64,000 nucleotides of DNA, from contig DXLO01000013.1 in assembly GCA_019414665.1 (NCBI GenBank), positions 7,470 through 71,469 on the forward strand. The letters are read 5' to 3'. This stretch comes from Bacteroides sp. (GTDB taxonomy: Bacteria > Bacteroidota > Bacteroidia > Bacteroidales > Bacteroidaceae). The translations under genes and the position numbers were made by a program. Of the stretch, positions 36,361-45,922 are shown piece after piece (position 1 is the first letter of the stretch; every line of letters starts with the position of its first letter). The notes below the pieces were generated by a model. That model saw only the letters and a list, made by a program, of their open reading frames with translations, was not told the DNA's origin and ran no database searches.

Positions 36361-37500
36361 TTATCCCATTATCCATTTACCTATTTTACCTGATTTTCTG
36401 ATTACATAAACAAATCCCCAAGTTATAGATAACAACAATATTGTACATACAATCATTTTTAGCATCGTATGCAAGGGTAAAAACTCTACAAGCATATAAC
36501 AAGGACCAAGAAACAGATAGTGAGACATCCAGATTCCCAATGTGCATGTAGAAATATTAATAGCAAATCGTCTGATAGTTACAGATTTAAAATGATTTTT
36601 TTTGATAACAAGAAAGATAGGAAGCGTCATTAGCAATACATTGGGAGAGCAATATGTAAAGAATAGTTCAACAAGTTCTGCCGGTTGTCCGGGAATTGCT
36701 GTAATAGATTTAAATCCTAGAAAAGTAATACAATAACCAATGATAAATGAAGGTATTCCAATAACGGCAAGTTTCCCCCAGCTAAAATTTATATCATTGT
36801 TTTTGATATAATAACCTAATAGCAGATATCCATTAAAACCGGCAAAATAATATAAAAGTCCAAATTCATTCCAGGAACATGTACCCCAAAGGTCTTTTGT
36901 CAGGTATTCCCTCAGATAAGGAATAAAAAGAGAAATGAACCACAGAGTAAGAAATATTTTTTGTTCTTTAACCGATGCTTGTTTGACCCATGCCGAAAAA
37001 AATGGCATATAAAGATATAGTCCTATTAAAAGATAAACATACCACATCTGTACAGCCAGCATCGAAAAATTGAAAGGTATCATCAGTATATTATGTAACG
37101 CTCCAGAAAAAGACTGATCTGGTTCTGCCCAGGCAAAGAAGTCATTAATGATTGTAGGAGAAAGTCCCAACAATCCGGTAATCCAGGGAAATAGATTATA
37201 AAGAACTGACCAGACGATAAAAGGAATAACGAGTCTTGTCAGACGTTTGGTATAAAATGTAGAAATATTCTCTTTTACAGGCAGAAGCAATGCTCCTGTA
37301 ACCATTACAAATAAAGGTATGGCAGGACGCATAAATGAACCATAAAAACTTCCCCAGAGGTTATACCATGCTTCAGATCGTTCTGTTGGAGTAACATTAT
37401 CAGTACAATGTACCGCTATCATCATGGAGATAGCGATAAACTTTACAAAATCAAGCCATATAATACGCTTGTTATCTTTTTCAATTGATGCAACTTTCAT
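36361..37500 (-). CDS. Acyltransferase family 3 (OafA/YrhL-like) membrane protein
   Basis: A polytopic inner-membrane O-acyltransferase with about ten helices. The N-terminal block RIIWLDFVKFIAISMMIAVHCTD contains the catalytic-type His, and GSFMRPAIPLFVMVTGALLLP follows. Family members transfer acyl groups to surface glycans. The open frame extends to 37539, but the ATG at 37500 is preferred because a TACTTTTG -7 element (37513-37520) lies in the extension. It follows a Crp/Fnr-type regulator gene by 71 bp on the same strand. The acceptor is unknown. Confidence 0.87.
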   Translation of the reverse strand: MKVASIEKDNKRIIWLDFVKFIAISMMIAVHCTDNVTPTERSEAWYNLWGSFYGSFMRPAIPLFVMVTGALLLPVKENISTFYTKRLTRLVIPFIVWSVLYNLFPWITGLLGLSPTIINDFFAWAEPDQSFSGALHNILMIPFNFSMLAVQMWYVYLLIGLYLYMPFFSAWVKQASVKEQKIFLTLWFISLFIPYLREYLTKDLWGTCSWNEFGLLYYFAGFNGYLLLGYYIKNNDINFSWGKLAVIGIPSFIIGYCITFLGFKSITAIPGQPAELVELFFTYCSPNVLLMTLPIFLVIKKNHFKSVTIRRFAINISTCTLGIWMSHYLFLGPCYMLVEFLPLHTMLKMIVCTILLLSITWGFVYVIRKSGKIGKWIMG

Positions 37501-37512
37501 ATTTTTTTGATA

Positions 37513-37520
37513 CAAAAGTA
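37513..37520 (-). promoter_or_regulatory. -7 promoter element of the acyltransferase gene
   Basis: TACTTTTG on the minus strand is 12 bp upstream of the ATG at 37500 and decides against the longer reading frame. Confidence 0.6.
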
Positions 37521-37571
37521 GCCACAATGAAAAATACATTTTTTGACATAGGTCAAAATTCTTTTAAATAC

Positions 37572-38141
37572 TTATTTTCCTGCTCTGATTCTGCTTAAGG
37601 TAGATATTGAAATGCCAAGAAAAGATGCAATATATCCTAAATTGACCCTTTGGCAAATATCTGGAAATGTTTTCAGAAGCATTTGATACCTTTCTTTGGC
37701 AGTCATTGTTAGATTGTCTATTCTTACACACTGCAATGAAAGTAGACACTCCTGATGAATAACTCTTCCCCAATTGGCTATTTCGATATTGGTATCATAT
37801 AATTCATTCAATATATTTATGGGTATGGAATATGCTAGGGTCGGTTCAACTGTTTCAACAAATTCAAATCCGGCTTTGTTGTGATATAGACAAAGTAGAC
37901 CAAAGGTTATGTCTCCTTCTTTTGAAAACCAAGTTGTATGTTCATTTCCGTCAACGATACAATAGGATCTGGTTAATCCTTTTTCTATAAAATAAACATT
38001 TCTGTCAATGACTCCCCCTCTTATTATCAGATGCTTCGCTGGAAAATTATGTGCTTTAAAATGTTTGGATAACAGATCTATAGATTTGTCTGTGACAGGG
38101 TAGTATTTTTTTATGCTATTTCTTATATTGTCTATTTCCAT
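37572..38141 (-). CDS. Crp/Fnr-family transcriptional regulator
   Basis: A 189-residue regulator with an N-terminal cyclic-nucleotide-binding-like jelly roll (~residues 25-120, HLIIRGGVIDRNVYFIEKGLTRSYCIVDGNEHTTWF). The C-terminal HTH (~150-185, ICQRVNLGYIASFLGISISTLSRIRAGK) completes it. There is no cysteine cluster for an Fe-S centre and no clear cAMP site, so the effector is unknown. It resembles the regulator at 57680 in size and layout. It precedes the acyltransferase gene, which it may control. Confidence 0.88.
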   Translation of the reverse strand: MEIDNIRNSIKKYYPVTDKSIDLLSKHFKAHNFPAKHLIIRGGVIDRNVYFIEKGLTRSYCIVDGNEHTTWFSKEGDITFGLLCLYHNKAGFEFVETVEPTLAYSIPINILNELYDTNIEIANWGRVIHQECLLSLQCVRIDNLTMTAKERYQMLLKTFPDICQRVNLGYIASFLGISISTLSRIRAGK

Positions 38142-39002
38142 TTATAAGCTGTATTTTCCAAAAACAAGAATGAATAATGTAAATCCCATGTAATATAAAC
38201 TGAAATGGTAAGTTAGTAAGAAAATCTTAAATTTACAAGGAGAAATAAGTATAACTTTCATACATATGTGAAATGGGGTAATGAGTAGAGCTTTATAAAG
38301 TTTGAGACTGATTTGACAAACTGTCAATCCACGTGTCTGAGAATCGCTTCTTTTGAGCAACAGGTGAGGGCCGGTGTAAAAAACGCAGCGGTGTGAAGCC
38401 GGTAATTTCCCGAATGTCAGAAGAATGGAGGTAAAGTCTGTTTTCCGCTTTATAGAGAATGTATAACGGAAACATTCGGATAGTATCGATCGGAATAGCA
38501 AGAAAAATGATAGCCTGTTGCTGATGGTTACAAAGGAGCATCTGGCTGTTTCAGGCTGTTTGCAGAGAGCTTTTCATTCTTTTCTGGGCATGTTTTTTCA
38601 AAACATCTCGATGTCTTTAGTAAAACATCCCGATGTTTTGAGAAAAATTGTACAAAAGTTTTTCGGGCTGTGGGCTTCTTTTTCTTTTTCCGCAGGAAAG
38701 TCTGTCTGTTTCCGCGGGAAAATCCTTTACTTTTTGCGGGAATATCTGTCAGATGCTGCCGTTTACCTGTTAAAAAGATCGTTTGAAGACTATCATTTTT
38801 CACAGGAAGAGTCTTTCCGGCATACAGAAGAAGGATTTTGTCACTGAGGCTTGTCAGTCGTTTGGGGAATTTGGTCTTTACTTGTTTATGTAAGCGGTAT
38901 TTTTCTGTCTTTTTGTTAATTCTAATGCCATGTCTTTTTGTAGCGTTCGCTTCTCGTGCTATAAAATTGTTTTGTACCTTTGCGCCGAAAAAAATAAAAC
39001 GA
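38142..39002. other. 861 bp gene-free region with small dyad repeats
   Basis: No convincing gene. Between about 38596 and 38745 there are two copies of an AAAACATC(C/T)CGATGT dyad (one continuing to the perfect AAAACATC-CCGATGTTTT) and three TTTCCGCGGGAAA-like or TTTGCGGGAA motifs. Open frames across it on both strands are lysine- or serine-rich and look like by-products of these repeats. The promoter of the EamA gene occupies the right end. Confidence 0.5.
38975..38982 (+). promoter_or_regulatory. -7 promoter element of the EamA gene
   Basis: TACCTTTG fits TAnnTTTG and lies 20 bp before the ATG at 39003, which rules out the upstream start at 38838. Confidence 0.68.
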
Positions 39003-39890
39003 ATGAAAGAGGCTTTTATCAAACTTCACCTCTCGGTACTGATAGCCGGAGGTACAGGTATTTTCGGTCGACTGATTACATTAAATGAAGGACTGCTGGT
39101 GTGGTATCGAATGCTTTTGGCTGGTGTATTGTTTTATATCGTACTTTTTCTGCTGAAGAAACTACGGAAACTTCCTGCCCGTGATGCATTGCGTATTGCT
39201 TCGGTGGGACTGCTGCTTGCCGTTCACTGGCTGTTTTTTTATGGCAGTATCAAGGCGTCGAACGTATCCATCGGAGTGGTCTGTCTGTCGCTGATGAGCT
39301 TTTTCACAGCTTTGTTCGATCCGGTAATCAACCGGCATCGGGTATCGGCAAGTGAGATATTGTTCAGTTTGGTAGGAGTGGCGGGCATTGTGCTTATCTT
39401 TCACTTCGACACCCGTTACCGTGCGGGTATCCTTATGGGAGTCGTGTCGTCGGCGCTGGCTTCCCTGTTTACTATCTGCAACAAGAAAGTGGCTTCGGGT
39501 TATCCGTCGGGCACTACCTTGCTGTATGAAATGGGAGGAGGTTTTGCGGGACTGACCTGTATGCTTCCTGTATATTTGTATTTCTTTCCTGTACCAACCA
39601 TATTGCCTTCGGCTACTGATTTCGGCTATTTGCTGCTGTTCGCTTCGGTTTGTACCGTTTTGCTGTACATTCTTCAGATACAGGTATTGAAGAAGATTTC
39701 AGCGTTTACGTTTAATCTGACTTACAATCTGGAGCCTATTTACAGCATTATTCTGGCTATGATTATTTTCCGTGAGGCGAAAGATCTGAATTTCAGTTTC
39801 TATACCGGACTGGGACTGATTTTTCTGTCTGTCGTGATGCAGACGGGAAGAGTAGTTTGGCAGGCAAAGAAAAATCAATTAAAACCGTAA
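39003..39890 (+). CDS. EamA/DMT-family transporter
   Basis: A 10-helix inner-membrane drug/metabolite transporter of about 295 residues. It has two EamA repeats, the first beginning IKLHLSVLIAGGTGIFGRLITLNEG and the second at RAGILMGVVSSALASLFTICNKKVA. The block FTFNLTYNLEPIYSIILAMIIF near the end is typical of the family. The upstream part of the open frame (from 38838) is rejected because the promoter lies within it. It is followed 3 bp later by a MoxR ATPase gene, so the genes may be cotranscribed. The substrate is unknown. Confidence 0.87.
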   Translation: MKEAFIKLHLSVLIAGGTGIFGRLITLNEGLLVWYRMLLAGVLFYIVLFLLKKLRKLPARDALRIASVGLLLAVHWLFFYGSIKASNVSIGVVCLSLMSFFTALFDPVINRHRVSASEILFSLVGVAGIVLIFHFDTRYRAGILMGVVSSALASLFTICNKKVASGYPSGTTLLYEMGGGFAGLTCMLPVYLYFFPVPTILPSATDFGYLLLFASVCTVLLYILQIQVLKKISAFTFNLTYNLEPIYSIILAMIIFREAKDLNFSFYTGLGLIFLSVVMQTGRVVWQAKKNQLKP

Positions 39891-39893
39891 AGC

Positions 39894-41531
39894 ATGGACG
39901 ATTTGAGATTGCGCATACAACAGTTGTTGCAGCAGCTGAACGAGCGTGTGTTCGGCAAGGAGCATGTTATTGCACTGTCGTTGTTATCGGCTGTGGCAGG
40001 TGAGAGTATTTTCTTGCTGGGACCTCCGGGAGTGGCAAAGAGTATGGTGGCACGCCGGCTGAAACTGGCTTTCCGCCGGGGAGAGGCTTTCGAGTATCTG
40101 ATGTCGCGTTTTAGTACGCCCGATGAAATTTTCGGACCGGTTTCTATTTCCAAGCTGAAGGAAGGCGATACGTACGAACGTGTCACCGAGGGCTATCTGC
40201 CTTCGGCTACGGTGGTGTTTCTGGATGAAATCTGGAAGGCGGGACCTGCCATTCAGAATGTATTGCTGACAGCTATCAATGAGAAGATTTTCCGCAACGG
40301 ACGATTGACGATGCAGCTTCCGCTCAAGGGACTGGTAGCAGCATCGAATGAGTTGCCGGCGGTAGGACAGGGACTGGAGGCTTTGTGGGACCGTTTTCTG
40401 TTGCGTGTCATGGTGACGGGAGTGGAAGATTTGTCCGATTTCGACCGGATGATTGCTTCTGCCGATGAGAGTGAGCCATGTGTGCCGGAGGAACTAGCTA
40501 TCGGTGACGAGGAGTATGCCGGATGGCAGCAGCAGATAGCGGGCATTACCTTGCATTATTCCATTTTCGAAGTCATCCATCTGCTGAAGGAAAAGATGGA
40601 GGAGTACAACCGCCGCTTGCAGAACGAAGAATCTGCGGAACTTCCTCTGTATGTGTCCGACCGCCGTTGGAAAAAGATTGTCAAACTGCTTCGTACGTCG
40701 GCTTTCCTGAATGGTTCGGAAGCTGTCCGTCTGTCGGACTGTCTGCTGCTGGCACATTGCTTGTGGAGCGATGTGACACAGAAGAATATAACAGAAGAAA
40801 TGCTTGCCGGAGCGATACGGCAGAGTGCTGAAGGTTATCTGCTGAACTTGCAGGGAGTGGACCGTGAGTTGCAGGTACTGAAGGAGGAACTGATGGCAGA
40901 AGGTACGGTACGTGAAAATCACGATCCCGGACTAACACTGGTAGATTCGTATTATTATCAGATAGAGCGGGTACGGCTGGCAGGACGTCTGCTGATGTTT
41001 GCTTCCAACTTCCAGTCGCTCGATGATACGGGGAAACTCTTCTACTTGCATAAAGACAAATATAAATCGCAGTGCTTTATCCTGAAGAAGTACGATCTTT
41101 CCATGCGCGGGAAGATTCCTCAGAACAAAATCTATTCTCTCCGTAAGGGAAGACGTTCGGTATTTATCAACAATTATGAATATCCTTTGCGCTGTAATCC
41201 CGATGCGGAACCGCTTCCGGCAATTGAAGTGCGTCCGGAAAGCGATTTAAACGCTCGTTTCCGGGAACTGGAAGAGCTTCTTTCGCGGGTGGATGCCGGA
41301 ACGAGGGAGTTTTTCGAAGCAGAGATGGAGTATTGCCGTAATCATCTGTTCTTGGGCGACAGACAGCGCCGGACGATGGAAGAGATGTTGCGTGTGCAGC
41401 AGGATTCGCTGGCAAAATATAAGAATGAACTTGATGAACTGAAACATGCGTACCGAAAAGAGAACGAGGAGTATCCGGATCAAGGATCTGAAAACGATTT
41501 ATTTGGAGGAGCTTCGGCGCAGGTGCTTTGA
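39894..41531 (+). CDS. MoxR-family AAA+ ATPase (RavA-like)
   Basis: A 545-residue AAA+ protein. Walker A GPPGVAKS is at residues 43-50 and Walker B VVFLDEIWKA near 105-115. Sensor-type NELPAVGQGLEALWDRFLLR follows. The C-terminal half is an extended region with a coiled-coil tail, as in RavA. RavA-type ATPases act as chaperone-like partners of the VWA protein ViaA, which is encoded next. The overlap with that gene is unusually long at 86 bp. In E. coli the pair is linked to respiratory complexes and aminoglycoside sensitisation (family knowledge); the role here is not known. Confidence 0.85.
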   Translation: MDDLRLRIQQLLQQLNERVFGKEHVIALSLLSAVAGESIFLLGPPGVAKSMVARRLKLAFRRGEAFEYLMSRFSTPDEIFGPVSISKLKEGDTYERVTEGYLPSATVVFLDEIWKAGPAIQNVLLTAINEKIFRNGRLTMQLPLKGLVAASNELPAVGQGLEALWDRFLLRVMVTGVEDLSDFDRMIASADESEPCVPEELAIGDEEYAGWQQQIAGITLHYSIFEVIHLLKEKMEEYNRRLQNEESAELPLYVSDRRWKKIVKLLRTSAFLNGSEAVRLSDCLLLAHCLWSDVTQKNITEEMLAGAIRQSAEGYLLNLQGVDRELQVLKEELMAEGTVRENHDPGLTLVDSYYYQIERVRLAGRLLMFASNFQSLDDTGKLFYLHKDKYKSQCFILKKYDLSMRGKIPQNKIYSLRKGRRSVFINNYEYPLRCNPDAEPLPAIEVRPESDLNARFRELEELLSRVDAGTREFFEAEMEYCRNHLFLGDRQRRTMEEMLRVQQDSLAKYKNELDELKHAYRKENEEYPDQGSENDLFGGASAQVL

Positions 41532-42834
41532 TTGCCTGGGCGAAGCTTTACAGCGTGGTACGGTGCTTCCCGGTGAACTGGAGGAAACGGTGTGGGATTA
41601 TTACCGGAAGACGGCTCCTTCGTTACAGGAGTTTTATTCGCGCTATACGCCCGAATGGGAGGTGTTTTACGAGCATGAACAGTTGCTTCCGTCTGATTTT
41701 CTGGATTCTCTTTATCGTATGCAGGCAGCTTTCCGGAAACGTTATTCGCTTGCAGAGCTTGATGTTGCTTACTATATTGAGCGGCTGGAGCGTCTGCCTT
41801 TGCTCAGTCCCGAACGGAAGCTCCTTCAGGAACTTTTTCTGGATAAATGGCATCGCTTGCTCACAACCAAGGAATACGATTATCAGTATCATCACATCGA
41901 GTCGTTGTGTGAAGGATTTGTTTTGCTCGACAAGCAGAACGGACTGAAAACGGTTGCCGATGTGACAGGTTCGCGCGTCAGATGGTTGTTGTTGAACCGT
42001 CCGGAACTTTACCGGCGTATCGTGCCTTATGAGAAGGCTATGGAGCAGAATCGCCACATTCGTGAACTGGTGCGGGTGTTAGGAAAGCACAGTAAAGGTG
42101 AGAAACGTAGCTTCGATCCGTTGGGAGGAGTACGCGAAGAGCAACTGGTACGTCATGCTGTACGCAGCGATATCGAGGGTATAACGTTGGGAAACGATTT
42201 GAATCATCTGCTTCCGGTAGAATATTGTTACCTGACGGATGAGGCACTTCGTCCGGTATTCATGCAGAAGTTTGTAGAGAAGCGTTTGCAGGTGTTCGAC
42301 AGTCGTTCGGCAGAAGACAGTTCGGTACTTCAAAAAGGCAGAAAGCCGGTAAGCGGACAGGGACCGTTTGTGGTTTGTCTGGATACGTCAGGCTCTATGC
42401 AGGGGAAGCGTGAGATACTGGCAAAGTCGGCTCTGCTGGCTGTGGCTAAGTTGGTAGACGGCACGCATCGCAAATGCTATGTAATTAATTTTGCCGAAGA
42501 TATCCACTGCATGCTGATAAAGGACTTGCGTGCAGATTTTCCTTTATTGGCAGATTTCCTGAATTATCGTTTCGACGGAGGAACCAATATGGTTCCGGCA
42601 TTAAAAGAAGCTGTCCGTTTGATACAAACAAACGGGTGGCATCGCTCGGATGTAGTAATGATTTCCGATTTCGAGATGCCACCCGTGGGGGATGAGTTAA
42701 TGAAACAGATTATGGGGGTAAAGCATAGAGATACCTCGTTCTATGCTTTGGTTTTCGGGAGTCGTCCCGAAATGGATTATCTTTCTATTTGCGACCGGAC
42801 TTGGGAGATGGAGATACCTTTATCTGCTCGATAG
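41446..42834 (+). CDS. VWA-domain protein (ViaA-like), partner of the MoxR ATPase
   Basis: A 462-residue cytoplasmic protein with a C-terminal von Willebrand A domain. The MIDAS block is FVVCLDTSGSMQGKREI near residue 313. The threonine/aspartate parts FDGGTNMVPAL and MISDFEMP follow. The N-terminal part is alpha-helical. Only one in-frame ATG fits upstream of conserved sequence, so the first 86 bp overlap the MoxR ATPase gene in another frame. Its 3' end overlaps the convergent hydrolase gene by 50 bp. A RavA-ViaA-like pair is the best interpretation. Confidence 0.85.
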   Translation: MRTEKRTRSIRIKDLKTIYLEELRRRCFDCLGEALQRGTVLPGELEETVWDYYRKTAPSLQEFYSRYTPEWEVFYEHEQLLPSDFLDSLYRMQAAFRKRYSLAELDVAYYIERLERLPLLSPERKLLQELFLDKWHRLLTTKEYDYQYHHIESLCEGFVLLDKQNGLKTVADVTGSRVRWLLLNRPELYRRIVPYEKAMEQNRHIRELVRVLGKHSKGEKRSFDPLGGVREEQLVRHAVRSDIEGITLGNDLNHLLPVEYCYLTDEALRPVFMQKFVEKRLQVFDSRSAEDSSVLQKGRKPVSGQGPFVVCLDTSGSMQGKREILAKSALLAVAKLVDGTHRKCYVINFAEDIHCMLIKDLRADFPLLADFLNYRFDGGTNMVPALKEAVRLIQTNGWHRSDVVMISDFEMPPVGDELMKQIMGVKHRDTSFYALVFGSRPEMDYLSICDRTWEMEIPLSAR

Positions 42835-43888
42835 GCTGCTGGCTGACGTTGTCCAGCGGGATGGCCTGGTATTTCACTTTAGCAAAATCAATGGTCCGCA
42901 AGTCGATGCTTCGTATCGCACTGTTGTACATGGTTCGGTAATAGATAGTCCGGTTTGTCATATCGGTAGCCGATGTCCACTGTGTAGCGCTTGGAATGTC
43001 GGCAGGAACTTTTCCCAATGGGAATTCAATGCCTACCGGAATATCGAAGTTGTTCAGAATCTGAAAGCCCTGAAGCACTGTTTTCTCGGCTGAATCCTGC
43101 TGTGGGGCAGTCGACTGATAGAAAGCCGCACGTACGAAACGTGAAGGAGGAGTTACGTCACCCGGTATGCCCAGGAATCCACTTCCTGCTCCGAACGATT
43201 TCAATGGAGTAGTTCCCAGATCTTGTGCCGGAGCTGTTCCCGGGAAGAGATTCACATAATTGTTCAGGTTGGTAAGCTGCCATTCAAAGCCCGGAGAGTT
43301 GGTCAGCACTCCCAATGTATTTTCGAAGAAATGCGGAGTCTGTTCTGTAATTTCCAACACTAGCTGTTTGCCTTCTGCATCGGTAAACCGCCAATGAACA
43401 GTAGACGAACGCGGGTCGATGTTGACTACATGTACACTCTTTACTGCTTCTTTCACTTCATCCAACGTAGCACAGTTACCCAGTATCCACGAAACAAGTT
43501 GAAGGTCGGAGATTGTATTTTCTTTTTCCGAAGCATTGTAGTCTTCGTATTTTCCATAAGACGGGAAGTAGAACAGTCCGGCAGACAGTCCGGCTTCGTT
43601 TACGCCTTCAGCGATAAATTCCTTTTGTTCTACGGCAAGTCCTACATAACCATATCGTGCCGTAAACTTCATTCCGTTGATTCCTTCAGGAGTGTACGAC
43701 TGTGCCGTATATCCTCTTGGAACAATAACATACTGGCTGTTCAGGTTGCTTCCGCCCCATTCGATGGTACGTGCAACGATTGTAGTTCCGTCTTTGCTTT
43801 TCAGTGTGATACCTGTACAGGCAGTTGCAGGTTGTGATGCAAACCAACCAGCCATGCCAAGCAGTAAAATTGATAATTTAGATTTCAT
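42785..43888 (-). CDS. Choloylglycine hydrolase family (Ntn) amidase; possible bile salt hydrolase or penicillin V acylase
   Basis: An N-terminal-nucleophile hydrolase for linear amide bonds. The signal peptide ends at ATA, which leaves Cys24 as the mature N-terminal nucleophile (CTGITLKSKDGT). The conserved ARTIEWG block carries the catalytic Arg, with Glu where many family members have Asp. The blocks GLFYFPSY, LTNSPGFEWQLTNLNNYV (with the active-site Asn) and the Arg of PPSRFVRAAFY follow as expected. Periplasmic location is inferred. Bile salt hydrolysis is plausible for a gut bacterium, but the substrate cannot be told. The last 50 bp overlap the convergent ViaA-like gene. Confidence 0.87.
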   Translation of the reverse strand: MKSKLSILLLGMAGWFASQPATACTGITLKSKDGTTIVARTIEWGGSNLNSQYVIVPRGYTAQSYTPEGINGMKFTARYGYVGLAVEQKEFIAEGVNEAGLSAGLFYFPSYGKYEDYNASEKENTISDLQLVSWILGNCATLDEVKEAVKSVHVVNIDPRSSTVHWRFTDAEGKQLVLEITEQTPHFFENTLGVLTNSPGFEWQLTNLNNYVNLFPGTAPAQDLGTTPLKSFGAGSGFLGIPGDVTPPSRFVRAAFYQSTAPQQDSAEKTVLQGFQILNNFDIPVGIEFPLGKVPADIPSATQWTSATDMTNRTIYYRTMYNSAIRSIDLRTIDFAKVKYQAIPLDNVSQQPIEQIKVSPSPKSGRK

Positions 43889-43931
43889 ATTCAGTGTTTT
43901 TCTTATATAACAATCGGTATTAGAAATATGT

Positions 43932-45827
43932 TCATTTGCAGATATATAGTTTCCCGTGTTCCTGTCCGATCACTTCTTCTGCAAGTAGGTATGATAAGGC
44001 TTTTGTATTTTTTTCTTTATCTCCCGGAAGAGCTTCCAGCAGATCGTGGGAGGAACATGGTGATTGCAGAATGTCCATTATCTGGTTGCGTATGTCTTCA
44101 AATTCTCCATGTTTCAGTCCCGAGGAGTGTTTCGCCAGACAGGCATCGCACAATCCGCAGTTGTGTTCGTTTTTCTCGCCAAAATACTGTAAAAGTATGC
44201 GGCTCCGGCATTTGTTTTCAGCATCGGCATATTCCAGCATGGCCTTGATTCGCTGCTCATAACTGGCTTTCCGGTCCTCGTAAACTTCTCGGTTCAGTAC
44301 GATACGTTCACTTTCCTGGCGTTCGCGTGTATATATGATGTAGGGTGTTTTCTTCCCCGGAATATAATGCAAAATGTGCCGTTTGGTGAGCAGTACCAGT
44401 GTTTCATACACCTGCTGACGGGAAAGTCCGCTTCTTAATGCAAGCGTTTCTTCATTGATATAGGCATAATCGCTGAACAGACCGGTGTACGAACGCAGAA
44501 TGATGCGAATCAGATTCTCTGTGTCAGGATTATTTTCCTGGATGCGATACAGTTCATCACGCCGCAGTGTGAACATCAGGCGTGAGGCATTGTCCTGTTC
44601 GTCGGTATATTCCAGATATCCCGCCCGGGTAAGAATCTTCAGCGCACTGTCTACCCGGATAGGGAAATGCTTGAAGTTCTGGCAGAACTCATCTATATTA
44701 AACGCATATGTACAGCCAAGTCCGTCGCCCATTGCCATCTGATAATAATAATTGATGTGCTCATAAACCTGACGGATGTATTCCTTTTCCGGAAAAGTAT
44801 CGGCTATGCGTTTGTTCAATAAGGTTTTATCACTTCGTGCGTATAGCAGTACCGCGTACGATTTCTGTCCGTCACGTCCGGCGCGTCCCGCTTCCTGAAA
44901 ATATGCTTCGGGAGAATCGGGAAAATCGATGTGTACCACCAGTCGTACATCGGGCTTGTCAATACCCATACCGAATGCGTTGGTTGCTACCATGACTCTG
45001 AACTCTCCGTTTATCCACCCCTTCTGACGCTGGTCTTTGGTATCATTGTTCAGTCCGGCATGATAGAACGTTGCAGTAATACCTTGTTCATTCAGAAATT
45101 GAGATACTTCTTTTGTCTTTTTACGGTTGCGCGTATATACAATAGCAGAACCTTGTACGCTAGTCAGGATGTGAAGAAGTTCTTCAGCCTTGTTTTCTGT
45201 GCGGCGGACGATATAGGCTAGATTTTTCCGTTCAAAACTCATCCGGAAAACATTCTCTTCTCTGAAATCCAGTCGTTTCTGAATGTCTTTTACCACTTCG
45301 GGCGTGGCTGTAGCTGTAAGAGCAAGCACTGGTACTCCTGGAAGCAGTTTTCTGATTTCTGAGATCTTGAGGTAGGCTGGACGGAAATCATATCCCCACT
45401 GAGATATACAGTGTGATTCGTCGACGGTAATCATGCTTACCTTCATGCTTTTCAGCTTGGTCTGGAAAATTTCCGTGTCCAGTCGTTCGGGTGAAATATA
45501 GAGAAACTTATAATCGCCGAAGATGCAGTTTTCCAGTGCTACGACAATTTCTTCACGCGTCATACCCGAATAGACAGCTATTGCTTTTATTCCCCGGTCG
45601 CGCAGATTGCGTACCTGGTCTTTCATCAGGGCGATAAGAGGAGTGACAACCAGACATAATCCAGGTTGGGCGAGGGCAGGCACTTGGAAGGTAATAGACT
45701 TTCCTCCTCCCGTAGGCATCAGTCCGAGTGTATCTCGTCCGCTGCCTATACTGTTGATGATATCTTCCTGGATACCTCGAAAACTGTCGTATCCCCAATA
45801 TTGTTTCAGTATGCTTTTATAGTCCAC
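43932..45827 (-). CDS. recQ: ATP-dependent DNA helicase RecQ
   Basis: A superfamily 2 3'-5' helicase for recombination repair. Walker A TGGGKS is at residues 39-44, the DEAH-type box is DESHCISQWGYDFRP and motif VI is QEAGRAGRDG. The zinc-binding region CRSRILLQYFGE...CGLCDACL lies near 510-545 and is followed by a winged-helix part. No HRDC domain is evident at the C-terminus. The start codon is GTG (45827-45825), unusual in this genus; no in-frame ATG fits upstream. It is 43 bp ahead of the hydrolase gene and 102 bp after recJ. Confidence 0.92.
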   Translation of the reverse strand: MDYKSILKQYWGYDSFRGIQEDIINSIGSGRDTLGLMPTGGGKSITFQVPALAQPGLCLVVTPLIALMKDQVRNLRDRGIKAIAVYSGMTREEIVVALENCIFGDYKFLYISPERLDTEIFQTKLKSMKVSMITVDESHCISQWGYDFRPAYLKISEIRKLLPGVPVLALTATATPEVVKDIQKRLDFREENVFRMSFERKNLAYIVRRTENKAEELLHILTSVQGSAIVYTRNRKKTKEVSQFLNEQGITATFYHAGLNNDTKDQRQKGWINGEFRVMVATNAFGMGIDKPDVRLVVHIDFPDSPEAYFQEAGRAGRDGQKSYAVLLYARSDKTLLNKRIADTFPEKEYIRQVYEHINYYYQMAMGDGLGCTYAFNIDEFCQNFKHFPIRVDSALKILTRAGYLEYTDEQDNASRLMFTLRRDELYRIQENNPDTENLIRIILRSYTGLFSDYAYINEETLALRSGLSRQQVYETLVLLTKRHILHYIPGKKTPYIIYTRERQESERIVLNREVYEDRKASYEQRIKAMLEYADAENKCRSRILLQYFGEKNEHNCGLCDACLAKHSSGLKHGEFEDIRNQIMDILQSPCSSHDLLEALPGDKEKNTKALSYLLAEEVIGQEHGKLYICK

Positions 45828-45866
45828 GGTGTTGAATGAGAAGTTATAAATGAAAGTCTTGAAAGA

Positions 45867-45922
45867 ATAATGATGAATGAAAGAACTTACTGTATCAGTT
45901 TCCGTTCTTCATTCATCATTAT
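45867..45922. repeat. Inverted repeat between recJ and recQ
   Basis: ATAATGATGAATGAAAGAAC (45867-45886) pairs with 45904-45922 over 19 bp with one bulged A, around a 17-nt loop. There is no T-run, so it may be an RNA stabiliser or processing site rather than a terminator. Confidence 0.6.

Noticed and set aside
38293..38541. Possible decayed regulator or transposase fragment
   Set aside because: A short frame with LHSSDIREITGF looked vaguely like a DNA-binding tail, but no continuous family pattern could be followed.
38838..39002. Upstream extension of the EamA transporter
   Set aside because: The -7 element TACCTTTG at 38975-38982 lies inside it and the family N-terminus begins at 39003.
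38528..39022. 164-codon minus-strand open frame across the gene-free interval
   Set aside because: Very lysine- and serine-rich, no recognisable domain, crosses the promoter of the EamA gene and follows the dyad repeats; looks like a chance frame.
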